From positions 1 through 64,000 of the forward strand of contig JBEIFV010000014.1 of NCBI GenBank assembly GCA_040382235.1: 64,000 nucleotides of DNA, in the 5' to 3' direction. This document shows positions 1 through 9,792 of the stretch, in pieces (position 1 is the first letter of the stretch; each line of letters opens with the position of its first letter). Both the position numbers and the translations under genes were made by a program. The notes below the pieces were generated by a model. The model did no database searches, had not been told where the DNA came from, and worked only from the letters and a program-made list of their open reading frames with translations. This DNA is from JAEUOS01 sp040382235 (GTDB taxonomy: Bacteria > Pseudomonadota > Gammaproteobacteria > Burkholderiales > JAEUOS01).

Positions 1-35
1 GCACGCAACACACCGACCCAAGGAGAATCCGCGGC

Positions 36-1769
36 ATGAACGCACCGACTCCCGCCCAGACTCTGGTCGACCCGCGCCTGCCCGCCAATGGCCTGTCTCT
101 GGTGGCGGGCACGCGAGCGCAGGCGCTTTCCGAATGGACCATCGGCGGCTGGCTGGACCACACCGCCGACCTGCACGCCGATGCGCTCGCCTGTGTGTTC
201 CGCGCCGAGAATCTGCGCTGGACTTGGGCGCAGTTGCGCGCAGAGGCCGACCGCCTGGCTGCCGGCCTCTTGACGCTGGGATTCGCCCGCGGCGACCGCC
301 TGGGCATCTGGGCCCCCAATCGCAGCGAATGGATACTCGCGCAGTACGCGAGCGCGCGCCTGGGGATGATCCTGGTCAACATCAACCCTGCCTACCGGAT
401 CGCCGAACTGGAGTACGCACTCAACGCGGTGCAGTGCAAGGGCATCATCGCCGCGCCGGCGTTCAAGACCAGCGACTATCTGGCGATGCTGCAAACCCTG
501 GCGCCCGAGCTGGGCAGTGCCGGCGCGGGTGAACTGCGTTCGCAACGCCTGCCGCATTTGCGCCGCGTGATCCGCATGGGCCGCGAGGCGACGCCGGGCA
601 TGCTCAACTTCGAAGCCGTGCTGGCGCTAGCTGATGCACAGTCGATCGCAGCGGCGCGGGCCGGCGGTGCGGCACTTCGCAGCGAAGACCCCATCAATAT
701 CCAGTTCACCAGCGGCACCACCGGCGCGCCCAAGGGCGCCACGCTGACCCACCGCAATATCGTCAACAACGCCATCAGCGTGGCCGCCACCATGCGCTAC
801 GGCGCAGGCGATCGCCTGTGCATTCCGGTTCCGCTCTACCACTGCTTCGGTATGGTGATGAGTTCGCTCGCCAGCGCGGTCACCGGCGGCACCATGGTGT
901 TTCCGGGTGAAGGCTTCGAGCCTGCGGCGACGCTGGCGGCCATTGAAGCGGAGCGGTGCACCCACCTGCACGGGGTGCCGACGATGTTCATCGCCCAACT
1001 GGAGGCGCCCGGATTCGCCAACTACGATCTGCAGTCGCTGCGCGGCGGCATCATGGCGGGCTCGCCCTGCCCGATCGAGGTGATGAAGCGCGTCTGCGAG
1101 CAGATGCACATGCGTGAAGTCAGCATCGCTTACGGCATGACCGAGACCTCGCCGGTATCGTTCCAGTCTTCGACCGACGATCCGCTGGAGCGCCGCGTAT
1201 CGACCGTCGGCCGGGTGATGCCGCACCTGGAAGTCAAGATCGTCGATGCCACGGGCGCCATCGTCGCGGTGGGCGAAAAGGGCGAACTGGCCACCCGCGG
1301 CTATTCGGTGATGCAGGGTTACTGGGGTGATGCGGTGCGCAGCTCGGAGGCGATTCGCGACGGCTGGATGCATACCGGCGACCTGGCCACCATCGATGCC
1401 GAGGGCTATTGCAACATTGTTGGGCGGGTCAAGGACATGCTGATTCGCGGCGGCGAAAATGTCTATCCGCGCGAGGTCGAAGAATTTCTCTTCACCCATC
1501 CAGCGGTAGGCCAGGCGCAGGTGTTCGGCGTGCCGGATGCGAAGTACGGCGAGGAGGTATGCGCCTGGATCGTGCTCAAACCGGGCGCCAGCGCCACTAC
1601 ACAGGACATTCGCGACTTCTGCCGCGAGCGTATCGCGCACTACAAAGTGCCGAAGTACGTGCGCTTCGTGAGCGAGATTCCGATGACGGTCACCGGCAAA
1701 CCGCAAAAATTCGTGATGCGCGAGCACATGATGGCGGAGCTTGGCATCAGCGCGCCGACCACCGCGTAA
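36..1769 (+). CDS. Acyl-CoA synthetase (AMP-forming, FadD/ACSF2-like)
   Basis: Activates a carboxylic acid, probably a fatty acid, to its CoA thioester through an acyl-adenylate. The 577-aa protein is full length for the ANL family. Visible motifs are the P-loop FTSGTTGAPKG near residue 224, YGMTE near 366, the adenylate-contacting GWMHTGD near 443, the hinge GRVKDMLIRGGENVYP near 463, and the C-terminal catalytic lysine in TVTGKPQK near 553. A good Shine-Dalgarno (aaggag) lies about 10 bases before the ATG. The absence of a signal peptide fits a cytoplasmic enzyme. Chain-length preference cannot be read from the sequence; medium to long acyl chains are inferred from the family. The next gene is convergent. 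Confidence 0.9.
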   Translation: MNAPTPAQTLVDPRLPANGLSLVAGTRAQALSEWTIGGWLDHTADLHADALACVFRAENLRWTWAQLRAEADRLAAGLLTLGFARGDRLGIWAPNRSEWILAQYASARLGMILVNINPAYRIAELEYALNAVQCKGIIAAPAFKTSDYLAMLQTLAPELGSAGAGELRSQRLPHLRRVIRMGREATPGMLNFEAVLALADAQSIAAARAGGAALRSEDPINIQFTSGTTGAPKGATLTHRNIVNNAISVAATMRYGAGDRLCIPVPLYHCFGMVMSSLASAVTGGTMVFPGEGFEPAATLAAIEAERCTHLHGVPTMFIAQLEAPGFANYDLQSLRGGIMAGSPCPIEVMKRVCEQMHMREVSIAYGMTETSPVSFQSSTDDPLERRVSTVGRVMPHLEVKIVDATGAIVAVGEKGELATRGYSVMQGYWGDAVRSSEAIRDGWMHTGDLATIDAEGYCNIVGRVKDMLIRGGENVYPREVEEFLFTHPAVGQAQVFGVPDAKYGEEVCAWIVLKPGASATTQDIRDFCRERIAHYKVPKYVRFVSEIPMTVTGKPQKFVMREHMMAELGISAPTTA

Positions 1770-1800
1770 GGGCGCCGCAGGTCGCGCCTCAGGACGCGCC

Positions 1801-3423
1801 TCAGGTCGCGCCGAAAGCGCAGCGCTCGAAGTCGGCCCCGCGCTCCTCAAGGCTCAAGAGCTTGATCGCAACAGGCCGCTCGGCGTGCATGTCAAGCACG
1901 CGGTCGGGCTTGAACCAGCCTGCCGGCAATAGTACGCAGGCAGTCGACTGCAGGGCCTGCACCGCCGGCAGCAAGAGCGCCGGCTGATACTTCTCCGCCG
2001 CCGCATTGAGCCCGGTGGCGCGCACTGCCACACCCGTGGGCACCCCCGGCAGCGCCTTGACCCCGATCATCAGGTCGCCATTGCACTGCACCTGCGCCCA
2101 ACGCACCACGCCCATGATGAAGCTGCGCGCACCGGAAGGCCGGATCGCCAGCAATTGTCCCGCCGACAGCCGGGCGCCGTTCGCGGCCGCCGCCCGCACC
2201 AGCCGCAGGCCGGCCGCACTCTCCTCATGCATAGCCCAGTCTTCGAGAGCGAAACCGTGAATCAGGCTGTGCTGGTCGTCATCGCGGGTGGAAACCCGCC
2301 CGAACGTTGCAATTTCCTGGCGCTGGCGTGAGGACAGTTCGGTGGGCTGGCCCGGCTGCTTGAAGGGCTTGCCCGCTATGTAGTAATGCATCGCATCGAA
2401 GCCGCAGGCCACCAGCCCACGCCCGCTGGCTGCACGTCGTGTCTGCTCGCGTCCGGCGCGGCCATCGCCCCAATGCTTGTGCAACGCGATCAGCAGTTGT
2501 TCGGTAGCAGGCATCGTGCTGTCTTCACCCAGGCCCAGGCTGGCCGGGCTTTGGCCGCGGCGCAACAGGTTGATGCGGTTCTTGAGCGAAACTGAGAGGT
2601 CGCTGATATCGAGATAGCGTATATCGGCGCCGGCGGCGCCGGCACGCGTGTCCGGCCGAAAACCGCCACGCGCCGCCGCAAGATCGACCAAAACCGGCGG
2701 CTTGCCCGGATTCGCGGGCGGCTCGGCGCCGATCACGATCTTGACGGCCAGGCGTTCCATCCAGCGCGCCACCAGTTGTGACCGCCGCGCCCCCCAATCG
2801 CCAGGCGCACCCAGCAACAGCAGCACAGGCCGCGCGTAAGTGGCGCTGCAATGGGTGGCGCCGATCGCGCGCAGTTGCGCGTCCTTGACCTTCTCCAAGA
2901 CAACACCCATCTGTTCAGCCGCGCGGTACAGCTTGTGCAGCAATAGCCAGTCCGAGCCCGGCAGTTCAGCGCCGGCATGGGCGGTGTCCAGCAGCAGGCG
3001 CGCCTGCACATCGAGCGCGCGCTGGCACACCGCGGCCGCGAAACTTTTCTGCCTGCCGTCCGCACCGAGCGCCGACTGCACGCAGACCTGCCAACACAGG
3101 CCAAAAGCGCGCCAGAGATCCAGTGTCGCCGCGCAGGCACCGGCTTCGAAATCGGCCAGCGGCAGGGGCCGGAACGTGAACTTTCTGGCAGCCTCGGCCT
3201 GGACGAACAGCAAGGGCGTGCGCAATTGCTCGAGGATGTCGAACAACAGCGCCGGCTTGAACCCGGCGCTGGGCAACAGATTGATCTGGGCGCGCAACTG
3301 CGCCTGCGCCGTGGCCGGATTGGTCAAGGGCAGCGCCTCGACCCATTCCGCGCATGCTTTCGCATCGGCAAAGGCGGGATGCACATCGCCCGACGCTGCG
3401 GGAAGTTGAAATTGCAGGCTCAT
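1801..3423 (-). CDS. Conserved hypothetical protein, possibly with a PilZ-like C-terminal barrel
   Basis: A 540-aa protein of unknown function. I start it at the ATG giving MSLQFQLP; the frame can be extended eight residues to a TTG without better support. No signal peptide or membrane segment is apparent. The N-terminal part is leucine/alanine-rich and looks helical. The last ~120 residues (from about GLRLVRAAAANGARL) look like a small beta-barrel with an RPSG and a VGVxA-like pattern, which recalls PilZ-type c-di-GMP-binding proteins, but the RxxxR signature is not clear. The stop codon falls inside a 12-bp tandem repeat (1779-1814). The gene is certain as a coding region (long, codon-biased); the function is not. 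Confidence 0.7.
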   Translation of the reverse strand: MSLQFQLPAASGDVHPAFADAKACAEWVEALPLTNPATAQAQLRAQINLLPSAGFKPALLFDILEQLRTPLLFVQAEAARKFTFRPLPLADFEAGACAATLDLWRAFGLCWQVCVQSALGADGRQKSFAAAVCQRALDVQARLLLDTAHAGAELPGSDWLLLHKLYRAAEQMGVVLEKVKDAQLRAIGATHCSATYARPVLLLLGAPGDWGARRSQLVARWMERLAVKIVIGAEPPANPGKPPVLVDLAAARGGFRPDTRAGAAGADIRYLDISDLSVSLKNRINLLRRGQSPASLGLGEDSTMPATEQLLIALHKHWGDGRAGREQTRRAASGRGLVACGFDAMHYYIAGKPFKQPGQPTELSSRQRQEIATFGRVSTRDDDQHSLIHGFALEDWAMHEESAAGLRLVRAAAANGARLSAGQLLAIRPSGARSFIMGVVRWAQVQCNGDLMIGVKALPGVPTGVAVRATGLNAAAEKYQPALLLPAVQALQSTACVLLPAGWFKPDRVLDMHAERPVAIKLLSLEERGADFERCAFGAT

Positions 3424-3609
3424 CGGTCGTTCAACTCTGATGCCCAAAAATATGCCGGCTCGGTCTCACGATTATCCTTGCAGATCAATCGTCTGCGCAC
3501 GAAATCTGTGAAACCACCCAAGTTCGCATCCTAACCCAAAGAACGCCCCTGATCCATAGGCTTTGCCAGGCGGATGGCGCTGACCGATCGCATGGCGAAA
3601 CTGCCAGCG

Positions 3610-6600
3610 CTACAACAAGACCCGCTCAATGCCACCGGCATTGGCTGTGGCGACATATTCGGGCAGCCATTTTTCGCCCAGCACGTGGCGTGCGATTTCG
3701 ACCACGATGTAGTCGGCATCCGCATCGGCATCGTTGCGAAAGCGCGACAGGCCCTGCAGGCAGGACGGGCAGGAGGTCAGGATCTTGATATCGCCTTGAT
3801 GGCCGCCGGACCGAATCCGTTCGACCCCTTTCTGCATCTCCTCCTCTTTGCGAAAGCGTACCTGGGTCGAGATATCCGGGCGGGTCACCGCGAGTGTGCC
3901 GGATTCACCGCAGCAGCGCTCATTGAGATCGACTTTCTGCCCCATCAGTTGATTGACCACCTCGGTGGCCTTGTAGGTCTTCATCGGCGTGTGGCAGGGC
4001 TCGTGGTACATGTAGCGCACACCGCCCAGCCCGTCGAGCTTGATGCCTTTTTCGAGCAGGTATTCGTGGATGTCGAGCAGGCGACAACCCGGAAAGATCT
4101 TGTCGAACTCGTACTTCTGCAACTGGTCCATGCAGGTGCCGCAGGACACGATCACGGTCTTGATGTCGAGGTAATTGAGGGTGTTGGCCAAACGATGGAA
4201 CTGCACCCGGTTACTGGTGATGATTTCCTGCCCCTTGTCGGCGTTGCCGGACGCGGTTTGCGGGTAGCCGCAGCACAGGTAGCCCGGCGGCAGCACCGTT
4301 TGCGCGCCCACGTGATAGAGCATGGCCTGGGTGGCCAGGCCGACCTGCGAGAACAGTCGTTCCGACCCGCAGCCCGGAAAGTAGAAAACCGCCTCCTGGT
4401 CATCCTGGCGCAAGGCCGGATTGCGGATGATCGGAACCACCTTGTCATCCTCGATACCCAGCAAGGCACGCGCGGTCTTTTTGGGCAGGCCACCCGGCAT
4501 CGGCTTGTTGATGAAATGAATCACCTGTTGCTTCAGCGGCGCGCGCCCGACTGTGGCAGGCGGATGCCGGGTTTGCGCGCGTGCCAAAAGCGAGCCGCGC
4601 GCCAGTTGCGAAGCGAAGCGCTGCACTTTGTAACCGAACTGGATCATGCCGGCGCGAATCGCCTTGATGGTGGTGGGGTCGGTGGCGTTGAGGAATGCCA
4701 TCGCCGCGCTGGTGCCGGGATTGAATTTCTTCTGCCCAAGCTTACGCAACAGGTTGCGCATGTTGATCGACACATCGCCAAAGTCGATATCCACCGGGCA
4801 CGGCGTTTCGCACTTGTGGCACACCGTGCAATGGTCGGCGACGTCGCTGAATTCATCGAAGTGCTTGACCGAGATGCCGCGCCGGGTCTGCTCCTCGTAG
4901 AGAAAGGCTTCGATCAGGAGCGAGGTGGCGAGAATCTTGTTGCGCGGGCTGTAGAGCAGATTGGCGCGCGGCACATGGGTGGCGCACACCGGCTTGCATT
5001 TGCCGCAGCGCAGGCAGTCCTTGATCGAATCGGCGATCGAGCCGATTTCACTTTGCTCCAGGATCAGCGACTCGGTGCCCAACAGGTTGAACGATGGCGT
5101 ATAGGCGCGATGCAGGTCGCCACCGGGCAACAACTTGCCGCGGTTGAAGCGGCCGTTGGGATCGACCTTCTGCTTGTAGTCGCGAAACGCGCTGATCTCA
5201 TCGTCATGCAGGTACTCGAGCTTGGTGATGCCGATGCCGTGTTCGCCGGAAATGACCCCGCCCAGACTGCGCGCCAGAGCCATGATGCGCGCCACCGCCT
5301 GGTTGGCGGCCTGCAGCATTTCATAGTTGTCGGAATTGACCGGTATGTTGGTATGCACATTGCCGTCGCCTGCATGCATGTGCAGAGCCACCCAGGCGCG
5401 GCCCGAGAGCACTTCCTTGTGCACCCGCTCGCATTCACGGAAGATCGGCAGATAGGCGGCGCCGCCGAACAACTCCTCGAGTGGCGCACGCAACTCCGTC
5501 TTCCATGAAATGCGCACGATGTGCTGCTGCACCATGCGGAAGATGTTGGTCTCCTGCGGCATGGTCAGCGCATCCGCCTTGACGCCCAAGGCGCACAAGG
5601 CCAGCCCTTTGGCTGCCACGCTCTCATCGAGGCTGTCGCGCACCGCCTGCCAGCGCGCCTTGACCTGTGCCAGCAGGGCGTGAGCCTCACGCACGCGGTC
5701 GCCCAGCAATTCGTCCTTGGACAACGAATCGTCGTCCGGATTGACCGGCAATGCAGGCTGGCGCAACAGTGCTTCAAGCCGCCCGATCAACTGCAGCTTG
5801 TTTGCTATGGAAAGCTCGATGTTGATGCGCTCGATGCCGTCCGAATAATCGCCCAGACGGTCGAGCGGAATCACCACATCTTCATTGATCTTGAAAGCGT
5901 TGGTGTGGCGCGCGATGGCCGCGGTACGCGCGCGATCGAGCCAGAATTTCTTGCGCGTCTCGGGCGAAACGGCAACGAATCCCTCGGCGCCGCGCGCATT
6001 GCACATGCGCACCACCTCGCTGGCCGCGCGCGCCACCGCGTCGGCGTCGTCACCGCAGATGTCGCCGATCAACACCATCTTGGGCAGGCGGCCGCGACGC
6101 GATTTGGTGGCATAGCCGACCGCCTTCAGGTAGCGCTCGTCGAGGTGCTCGAGCCCGGCCAAAACCACCGGCGAAGCTGGCGAGTCGGGATTGGCGGCAC
6201 GCATCTGCGCGGTCAAGCCATCCAGATAGCTCTTGATCTCCACGATCGCCGGCACCGAATCGCCCACCAGACCGAAGAACTCGAGGCACACCGTGCGGGT
6301 ATGGTCGGGCATGCGGTGCAGGATGAAGCGCGCCGAAGTGATGATGCCGTCGCAACCCTCTTTCTGCACGCCGGGCAGGCCGCTCAGAAACTTGTCGGTG
6401 ACATCCTTGCCCAGCCCGGCCTTGCGAAAGCGCGCACCCTCAATTTCAAGGATTTCGGACGCCCCATGTGGTGTCTTGCCGTCCTTCCTGAAGCGCTGGA
6501 TCGAAAACCGCGCTAGCGCCTCGTCGTGGATCTTGCCTGTGTTGTGGTCAAGGCGGGTGATTTCCATGAAGTAGCCGTTGGCATCGACCATGCGCCAGGA

Positions 6601-7581
6601 CAGCAGATTGTCGATTGCCGTACCCCACAGCACCGCCTTCTTGCCGCCCGCGTTCACCGCCACATTGCCACCGATGCAGGATGCGTCGGCCGAGGTCGGG
6701 TCGACGGCGAACACCAGGCCGCGCGCCTCGGCCGCCTCCATCACGCGCTTGGTCACCACGCCGGCGCCGCACTGGATGCTCGCATATTCGCGACCGCCCG
6801 CCCCCGGCAGTGCCCCGACTTCGATGTTGCCCAGCGCATCGAGCTTTTCGGTATTGATGATCGCCGACAGGCGTGTCAGCGGCACTGCGCCGCCGGTGTA
6901 ACCGGTGCCGCCGCCGCGTGGAATGATGGTGAGCCCGAGCTCGAAAAGCTCGCGTGCCAGGAGCGCGCACTCCTCTTCGCTGTCCGGATGCAGCACCACA
7001 AACGGGTACTCGACGCGCCAGTCGGTGGCGTCGGTCACGTGCGACACGCGTGACATGCCATCGAAAGCGATGTTGTCGCGCCGCGTGACCCTCGACAAGC
7101 GCTTCAGGCAGGCGCGGCGCAGGGCCGCCATCTCGTCGAACTCGCGTTCGAACGCATTGACCGCGAGTTTGGCCGCGGCGATCAACTGCACCACCTGACC
7201 ACCGGATTGCGCCACCCCGAGGCCTTCGCGCTCATAGGTTGCGCGCCGTTTCTCCATGTCGCCCAGGCGGTGGTGCAACGCCTCGATCAGCGCAGCGCGC
7301 CGCTTGGGATTATCCAGCAGGTCGTCCTGCAAATAAGGGTTGCGTTGCACCACCCAGATGTCGCCCAAGACCTCGTACAACATGCGCGCCGAGCGGCCGG
7401 TGCGACGCTCGCCGCGCAAGCTCGCCAATACCTGCCACATGTCCTCGCCCAGAAGCCGGATCACGATCTCGCGATCGGAGAACGAGGTGTAGTTGTAGGG
7501 AATCTCGCGCAGGCGCGGCGCCGCCTCGGGGTGTGCCGCGTCGGGCAGCGCTTCGGGTGGCAGATGTGCCAGGTTGGTCAT
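3610..7581 (-). CDS. Fused FAD-linked dehydrogenase / Fe-S oxidoreductase (DUF3683 type)
   Basis: A 1323-aa flavin and iron-sulfur oxidoreductase of the D-lactate/glycolate dehydrogenase-like superfamily (COG0277 fused to COG0247). In order: an N-terminal region of ~180 residues resembling DUF3683; a PCMH FAD-binding domain containing PRGGGTGYTGGAVPL near residue 215; a C-terminal FAD-oxidase domain with HMHAGDGNVHTN and GEHGIG; two ferredoxin-type clusters, CLRCGKCKPVC near 860 and CTVCHKCETPC near 920; and two cysteine-rich CCG repeats (FPGCG ... CCGYPQ ... CGTC; YHEPCH ... CCGESG) from about 1067 to 1225. It probably oxidises a D-2-hydroxyacid and passes electrons to a membrane acceptor; the substrate is not deducible. 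AAAGG precedes the ATG by five bases. Large open frames on the opposite strand are shadows. Confidence 0.9.
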   Translation of the reverse strand: MTNLAHLPPEALPDAAHPEAAPRLREIPYNYTSFSDREIVIRLLGEDMWQVLASLRGERRTGRSARMLYEVLGDIWVVQRNPYLQDDLLDNPKRRAALIEALHHRLGDMEKRRATYEREGLGVAQSGGQVVQLIAAAKLAVNAFEREFDEMAALRRACLKRLSRVTRRDNIAFDGMSRVSHVTDATDWRVEYPFVVLHPDSEEECALLARELFELGLTIIPRGGGTGYTGGAVPLTRLSAIINTEKLDALGNIEVGALPGAGGREYASIQCGAGVVTKRVMEAAEARGLVFAVDPTSADASCIGGNVAVNAGGKKAVLWGTAIDNLLSWRMVDANGYFMEITRLDHNTGKIHDEALARFSIQRFRKDGKTPHGASEILEIEGARFRKAGLGKDVTDKFLSGLPGVQKEGCDGIITSARFILHRMPDHTRTVCLEFFGLVGDSVPAIVEIKSYLDGLTAQMRAANPDSPASPVVLAGLEHLDERYLKAVGYATKSRRGRLPKMVLIGDICGDDADAVARAASEVVRMCNARGAEGFVAVSPETRKKFWLDRARTAAIARHTNAFKINEDVVIPLDRLGDYSDGIERINIELSIANKLQLIGRLEALLRQPALPVNPDDDSLSKDELLGDRVREAHALLAQVKARWQAVRDSLDESVAAKGLALCALGVKADALTMPQETNIFRMVQQHIVRISWKTELRAPLEELFGGAAYLPIFRECERVHKEVLSGRAWVALHMHAGDGNVHTNIPVNSDNYEMLQAANQAVARIMALARSLGGVISGEHGIGITKLEYLHDDEISAFRDYKQKVDPNGRFNRGKLLPGGDLHRAYTPSFNLLGTESLILEQSEIGSIADSIKDCLRCGKCKPVCATHVPRANLLYSPRNKILATSLLIEAFLYEEQTRRGISVKHFDEFSDVADHCTVCHKCETPCPVDIDFGDVSINMRNLLRKLGQKKFNPGTSAAMAFLNATDPTTIKAIRAGMIQFGYKVQRFASQLARGSLLARAQTRHPPATVGRAPLKQQVIHFINKPMPGGLPKKTARALLGIEDDKVVPIIRNPALRQDDQEAVFYFPGCGSERLFSQVGLATQAMLYHVGAQTVLPPGYLCCGYPQTASGNADKGQEIITSNRVQFHRLANTLNYLDIKTVIVSCGTCMDQLQKYEFDKIFPGCRLLDIHEYLLEKGIKLDGLGGVRYMYHEPCHTPMKTYKATEVVNQLMGQKVDLNERCCGESGTLAVTRPDISTQVRFRKEEEMQKGVERIRSGGHQGDIKILTSCPSCLQGLSRFRNDADADADYIVVEIARHVLGEKWLPEYVATANAGGIERVLL

Positions 7582-7835
7582 GAAAGCCTTTGCTGTTGGC
7601 GCCTAGAGCGCCGATAATTCTTGACTTCGATCAAGATTTTATCGCACCGCAGCATCGAAATTCATTAACAACCCTGCGCCCTACAGGGCTGCAGGCGCGC
7701 AAAGCACCTGCTCCGCCCCACTGGCGAACTGGCCGGAAAGACAAGGCGCAGGGAACGGGCGGCGCTTTAGCAAGGCGTGGCGGCAGCCACGATAAAGAAG
7801 CCCGCCGCCAGGCCACGACCGCCATTGCGCTGCGG

Positions 7836-8390
7836 CTATTCGACTTTTTCTTCTACCCAGCCGCGCTTGGCCAGAAATGCCTCGAAGCCCATGCTCTTGT
7901 ACTCGCCGCCGCCGACGTAAGCGTCGAACTGCTTGAAGGCATCGACCTTGGTGCGCGAGCCGCGGCGTGCCAGCACCTCACGCCCCTGCGGATCAAGGAA
8001 CGCCCATGCCGGAACCGGGCTGGCCTTGAGGTGCTTGATCGCGTCACCACGCGGCATGCTGCTGCCATTGGCAAGCTGGATCGGGTCTTCACGATTGCCG
8101 CGGATATCGAAATACGCCAGCACATAACGACTTGAATAGGCGCGGCGCAATTCCTCGGAAGAAAACGTATGCTTGTTGACGTACACGCAATAAGGACACT
8201 TGTTGAAGCCGTAATATACAAATACCGGCTTGCCTTGCTGCCTGGCCACCTTGAGGGCCTCGTTGTATTCGACAAAATTCCAACCGTCGGGCAATTCGGC
8301 ACGGGCCGGGCCCGCTGCCAGCCACAGCGACATCGCCAGCAAAACGCTGATCAAGCGGACGGCACTGTTAAACCCTGGCAAAGCGATCAT
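7836..8390 (-). CDS. Periplasmic thioredoxin-fold protein (CPYC)
   Basis: A 184-aa secreted thioredoxin-like protein. Residues 1-31 form a clear Sec signal peptide (hydrophobic core LISVLLAMSLWLAAG, cleavage after ARA). The mature domain has the redox motif CPYC in FVYYGFNKCPYCVYVNK and a cis-proline segment SPVPAWAFLD, as in SoxW/DsbD-c-like thioredoxins. The family reduces or isomerises periplasmic disulfides, often serving sulfur oxidation or cytochrome maturation; no such genes flank it here, so the partner is unknown. It lies 27 bases downstream of the CDGSH gene on the same strand and may be co-transcribed with it. The 254 bases after its stop contain no gene I can support. Confidence 0.85.
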   Translation of the reverse strand: MIALPGFNSAVRLISVLLAMSLWLAAGPARAELPDGWNFVEYNEALKVARQQGKPVFVYYGFNKCPYCVYVNKHTFSSEELRRAYSSRYVLAYFDIRGNREDPIQLANGSSMPRGDAIKHLKASPVPAWAFLDPQGREVLARRGSRTKVDAFKQFDAYVGGGEYKSMGFEAFLAKRGWVEEKVE

Positions 8391-8417
8391 TTTCGGGTCT
8401 CCGGAAGAATGGCTACG

Positions 8418-9230
8418 TCAGGCAGATGCCTTGAAACCCGCCGCAACATGTGATCCATCGCAAAACGGCTTGTTCTTCGAGGCGCCACAACGGCACAGGA
8501 TGGCTTGCGTCACCCGCGAAATGGTGGCCCCGGTTCCGGTGACGATTTCCACATTGCCGCTGACCGACAAGGGCCCGTCGGGCAATGGCTCGACATTGAC
8601 CACGCCGTCGCGCTTGGGCAGTGGCTTCATGTCGGCGCTGACCGGCACTTCGCCGCTGGCGACAAACTTGGCCTGCTTGTGGGAGCCATCGCAAAAAGGC
8701 GTGTTCTTCGAGGCGCCGCAGCGGCACAGGGTCGCACGCTGGAGCTTGCCCTTGCCTTTGAGCACAACATCGGCATGAATCGCCAGCGGACCATTTTCGC
8801 GGATGCGCACCAAATTCACCGGAGGTGCCTTTTCTTCAGCGCCTCCATCGTGGCGACGATAGGTGAGGGCCCCCGAAGGACACTGACGAATGGTGTGCAG
8901 AACGTTTTCCACCGAGTCGCCATCGGGCTTGATCCAGGGGCCCTTGACGTTGGCCAGAAACACCGCTGGCGCCTCCAGCACGCAATAGCGCGCATGAATG
9001 CAGCGCTTGCCTTCGAAGATCACCGTCACGGACTTGCCTTTGGTCCTGCTGATCTCCGCCCCTTCCGCCGCGGCCACGTCACTGCTACCCTGTTGGGCAA
9101 CGGCAACCGGCGCCATCGAGGCCAGGCTGGCCGCCGAACTGCCCAGCAACAATCGGCGACGCGCGGCCGAAGGCAACTCCGGTGTGTGGGTCTCGGGAGT
9201 CGCGGGTACGGATTCCACCGAATTGTCCAT
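8418..9230 (-). CDS. Exported iron-sulfur protein: ferredoxin-like domain plus two CDGSH domains
   Basis: A 270-aa Fe-S protein. I start it at MDNSVESV because GGAGGTGG stands five bases before this ATG; the longer open frame upstream is not supported. Residues ~24-46 carry RRRLLLGS followed by a hydrophobic stretch ending AVAQ, which looks like a twin-arginine signal. Then comes a divergent mono-cluster ferredoxin domain (RCIHARYC ... CPSGAL) and two CDGSH zinc-finger-like [2Fe-2S] motifs, LCRCGASKNTPFCDGSH and LCRCGASKNKPFCDGSH, each matching CxCx2Sx3PxCDGSH. The family is thought to act in electron or cluster transfer. Export of a tandem CDGSH protein by Tat is an inference and would be unusual. 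Confidence 0.88.
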   Translation of the reverse strand: MDNSVESVPATPETHTPELPSAARRRLLLGSSAASLASMAPVAVAQQGSSDVAAAEGAEISRTKGKSVTVIFEGKRCIHARYCVLEAPAVFLANVKGPWIKPDGDSVENVLHTIRQCPSGALTYRRHDGGAEEKAPPVNLVRIRENGPLAIHADVVLKGKGKLQRATLCRCGASKNTPFCDGSHKQAKFVASGEVPVSADMKPLPKRDGVVNVEPLPDGPLSVSGNVEIVTGTGATISRVTQAILCRCGASKNKPFCDGSHVAAGFKASA

Positions 9231-9361
9231 GTTCCACCTCCGTGAAAAGCGCAATTTGCGCGGCCCGATATGGGCGCCTCCAGATGCTCTGCGGCCGTCC
9301 TCAATAGCGGCAAACGTAATCATACTGCCGAACCTCGCGCCGGTGGCCGGGCGACGGCGTC

Positions 9362-9781
9362 TCAGGCGCCCAGCATCGCCACCGCGGCATAGCGTCCCGC
9401 CTTGCCCGCCGCCATGTAGATGAGGCAATGCCACCAGGTAAGGCGCAGCCAGCCGGCCGCCACGCACAGGGCGTCGCCCAATATCGGGATCCAGGAGAAC
9501 AACAGTGCGGGCTCACCGACGCGCCGTAACCTGGCCTCATGCCGCCACCGCTGGCTGTGCGGGATGAAACGTCCCATAGCGTAGGAAATCATGCCGCCCA
9601 CAGTGTTGCCCGCAGTGGCGACCGCAAGCGCCGGCCACAGCAGGTCGGGATGCAGGCGCAACACGGCGAACAGCATCAGCTCGGACGAAACCGGCACCAG
9701 CGTAGCGGCGATCAGGCTGCCGAAAAAGAGTGACCACAATGACGCATCGATGGTGAAGAATGACTGCAGGGACTCAAGCAA
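9362..9781 (-). CDS. YqaA-family inner-membrane protein (DedA-like)
   Basis: A 139-aa membrane protein with three or four hydrophobic segments, including SLWSLFFGSLIAATLVPVSS, LLWPALAVATAGNTVGGMIS and a C-terminal pair. The motif PVSSE and the GNTVGGMISYAMGR segment match YqaA/SNARE-associated (DedA superfamily) proteins, which are implicated in membrane homeostasis or lipid flipping. The start is a TTG, chosen because AAGGA lies eight bases upstream and no in-frame ATG precedes the first membrane segment. Only 67 bases separate it from the divergent ilvA start, so its promoter region overlaps the G10 tract and the ilvA promoter elements. Confidence 0.82.
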   Translation of the reverse strand: MLESLQSFFTIDASLWSLFFGSLIAATLVPVSSELMLFAVLRLHPDLLWPALAVATAGNTVGGMISYAMGRFIPHSQRWRHEARLRRVGEPALLFSWIPILGDALCVAAGWLRLTWWHCLIYMAAGKAGRYAAVAMLGA

Positions 9782-9792
9782 ACCGGCTTTCC

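Noticed and set aside
1779..1814. Three imperfect copies of a 12-bp tandem repeat (CAGGTCGCGCCT-like) around the stop of the unknown gene
   Set aside because: Too short to be a VNTR of interest; noted only as a local duplication overlapping the stop codon.
3574..5508. A 644-aa open frame on the plus strand
   Set aside because: It lies wholly antisense to the well-supported FAD/Fe-S dehydrogenase and has no recognisable motif; GC-rich genes routinely leave such shadows.
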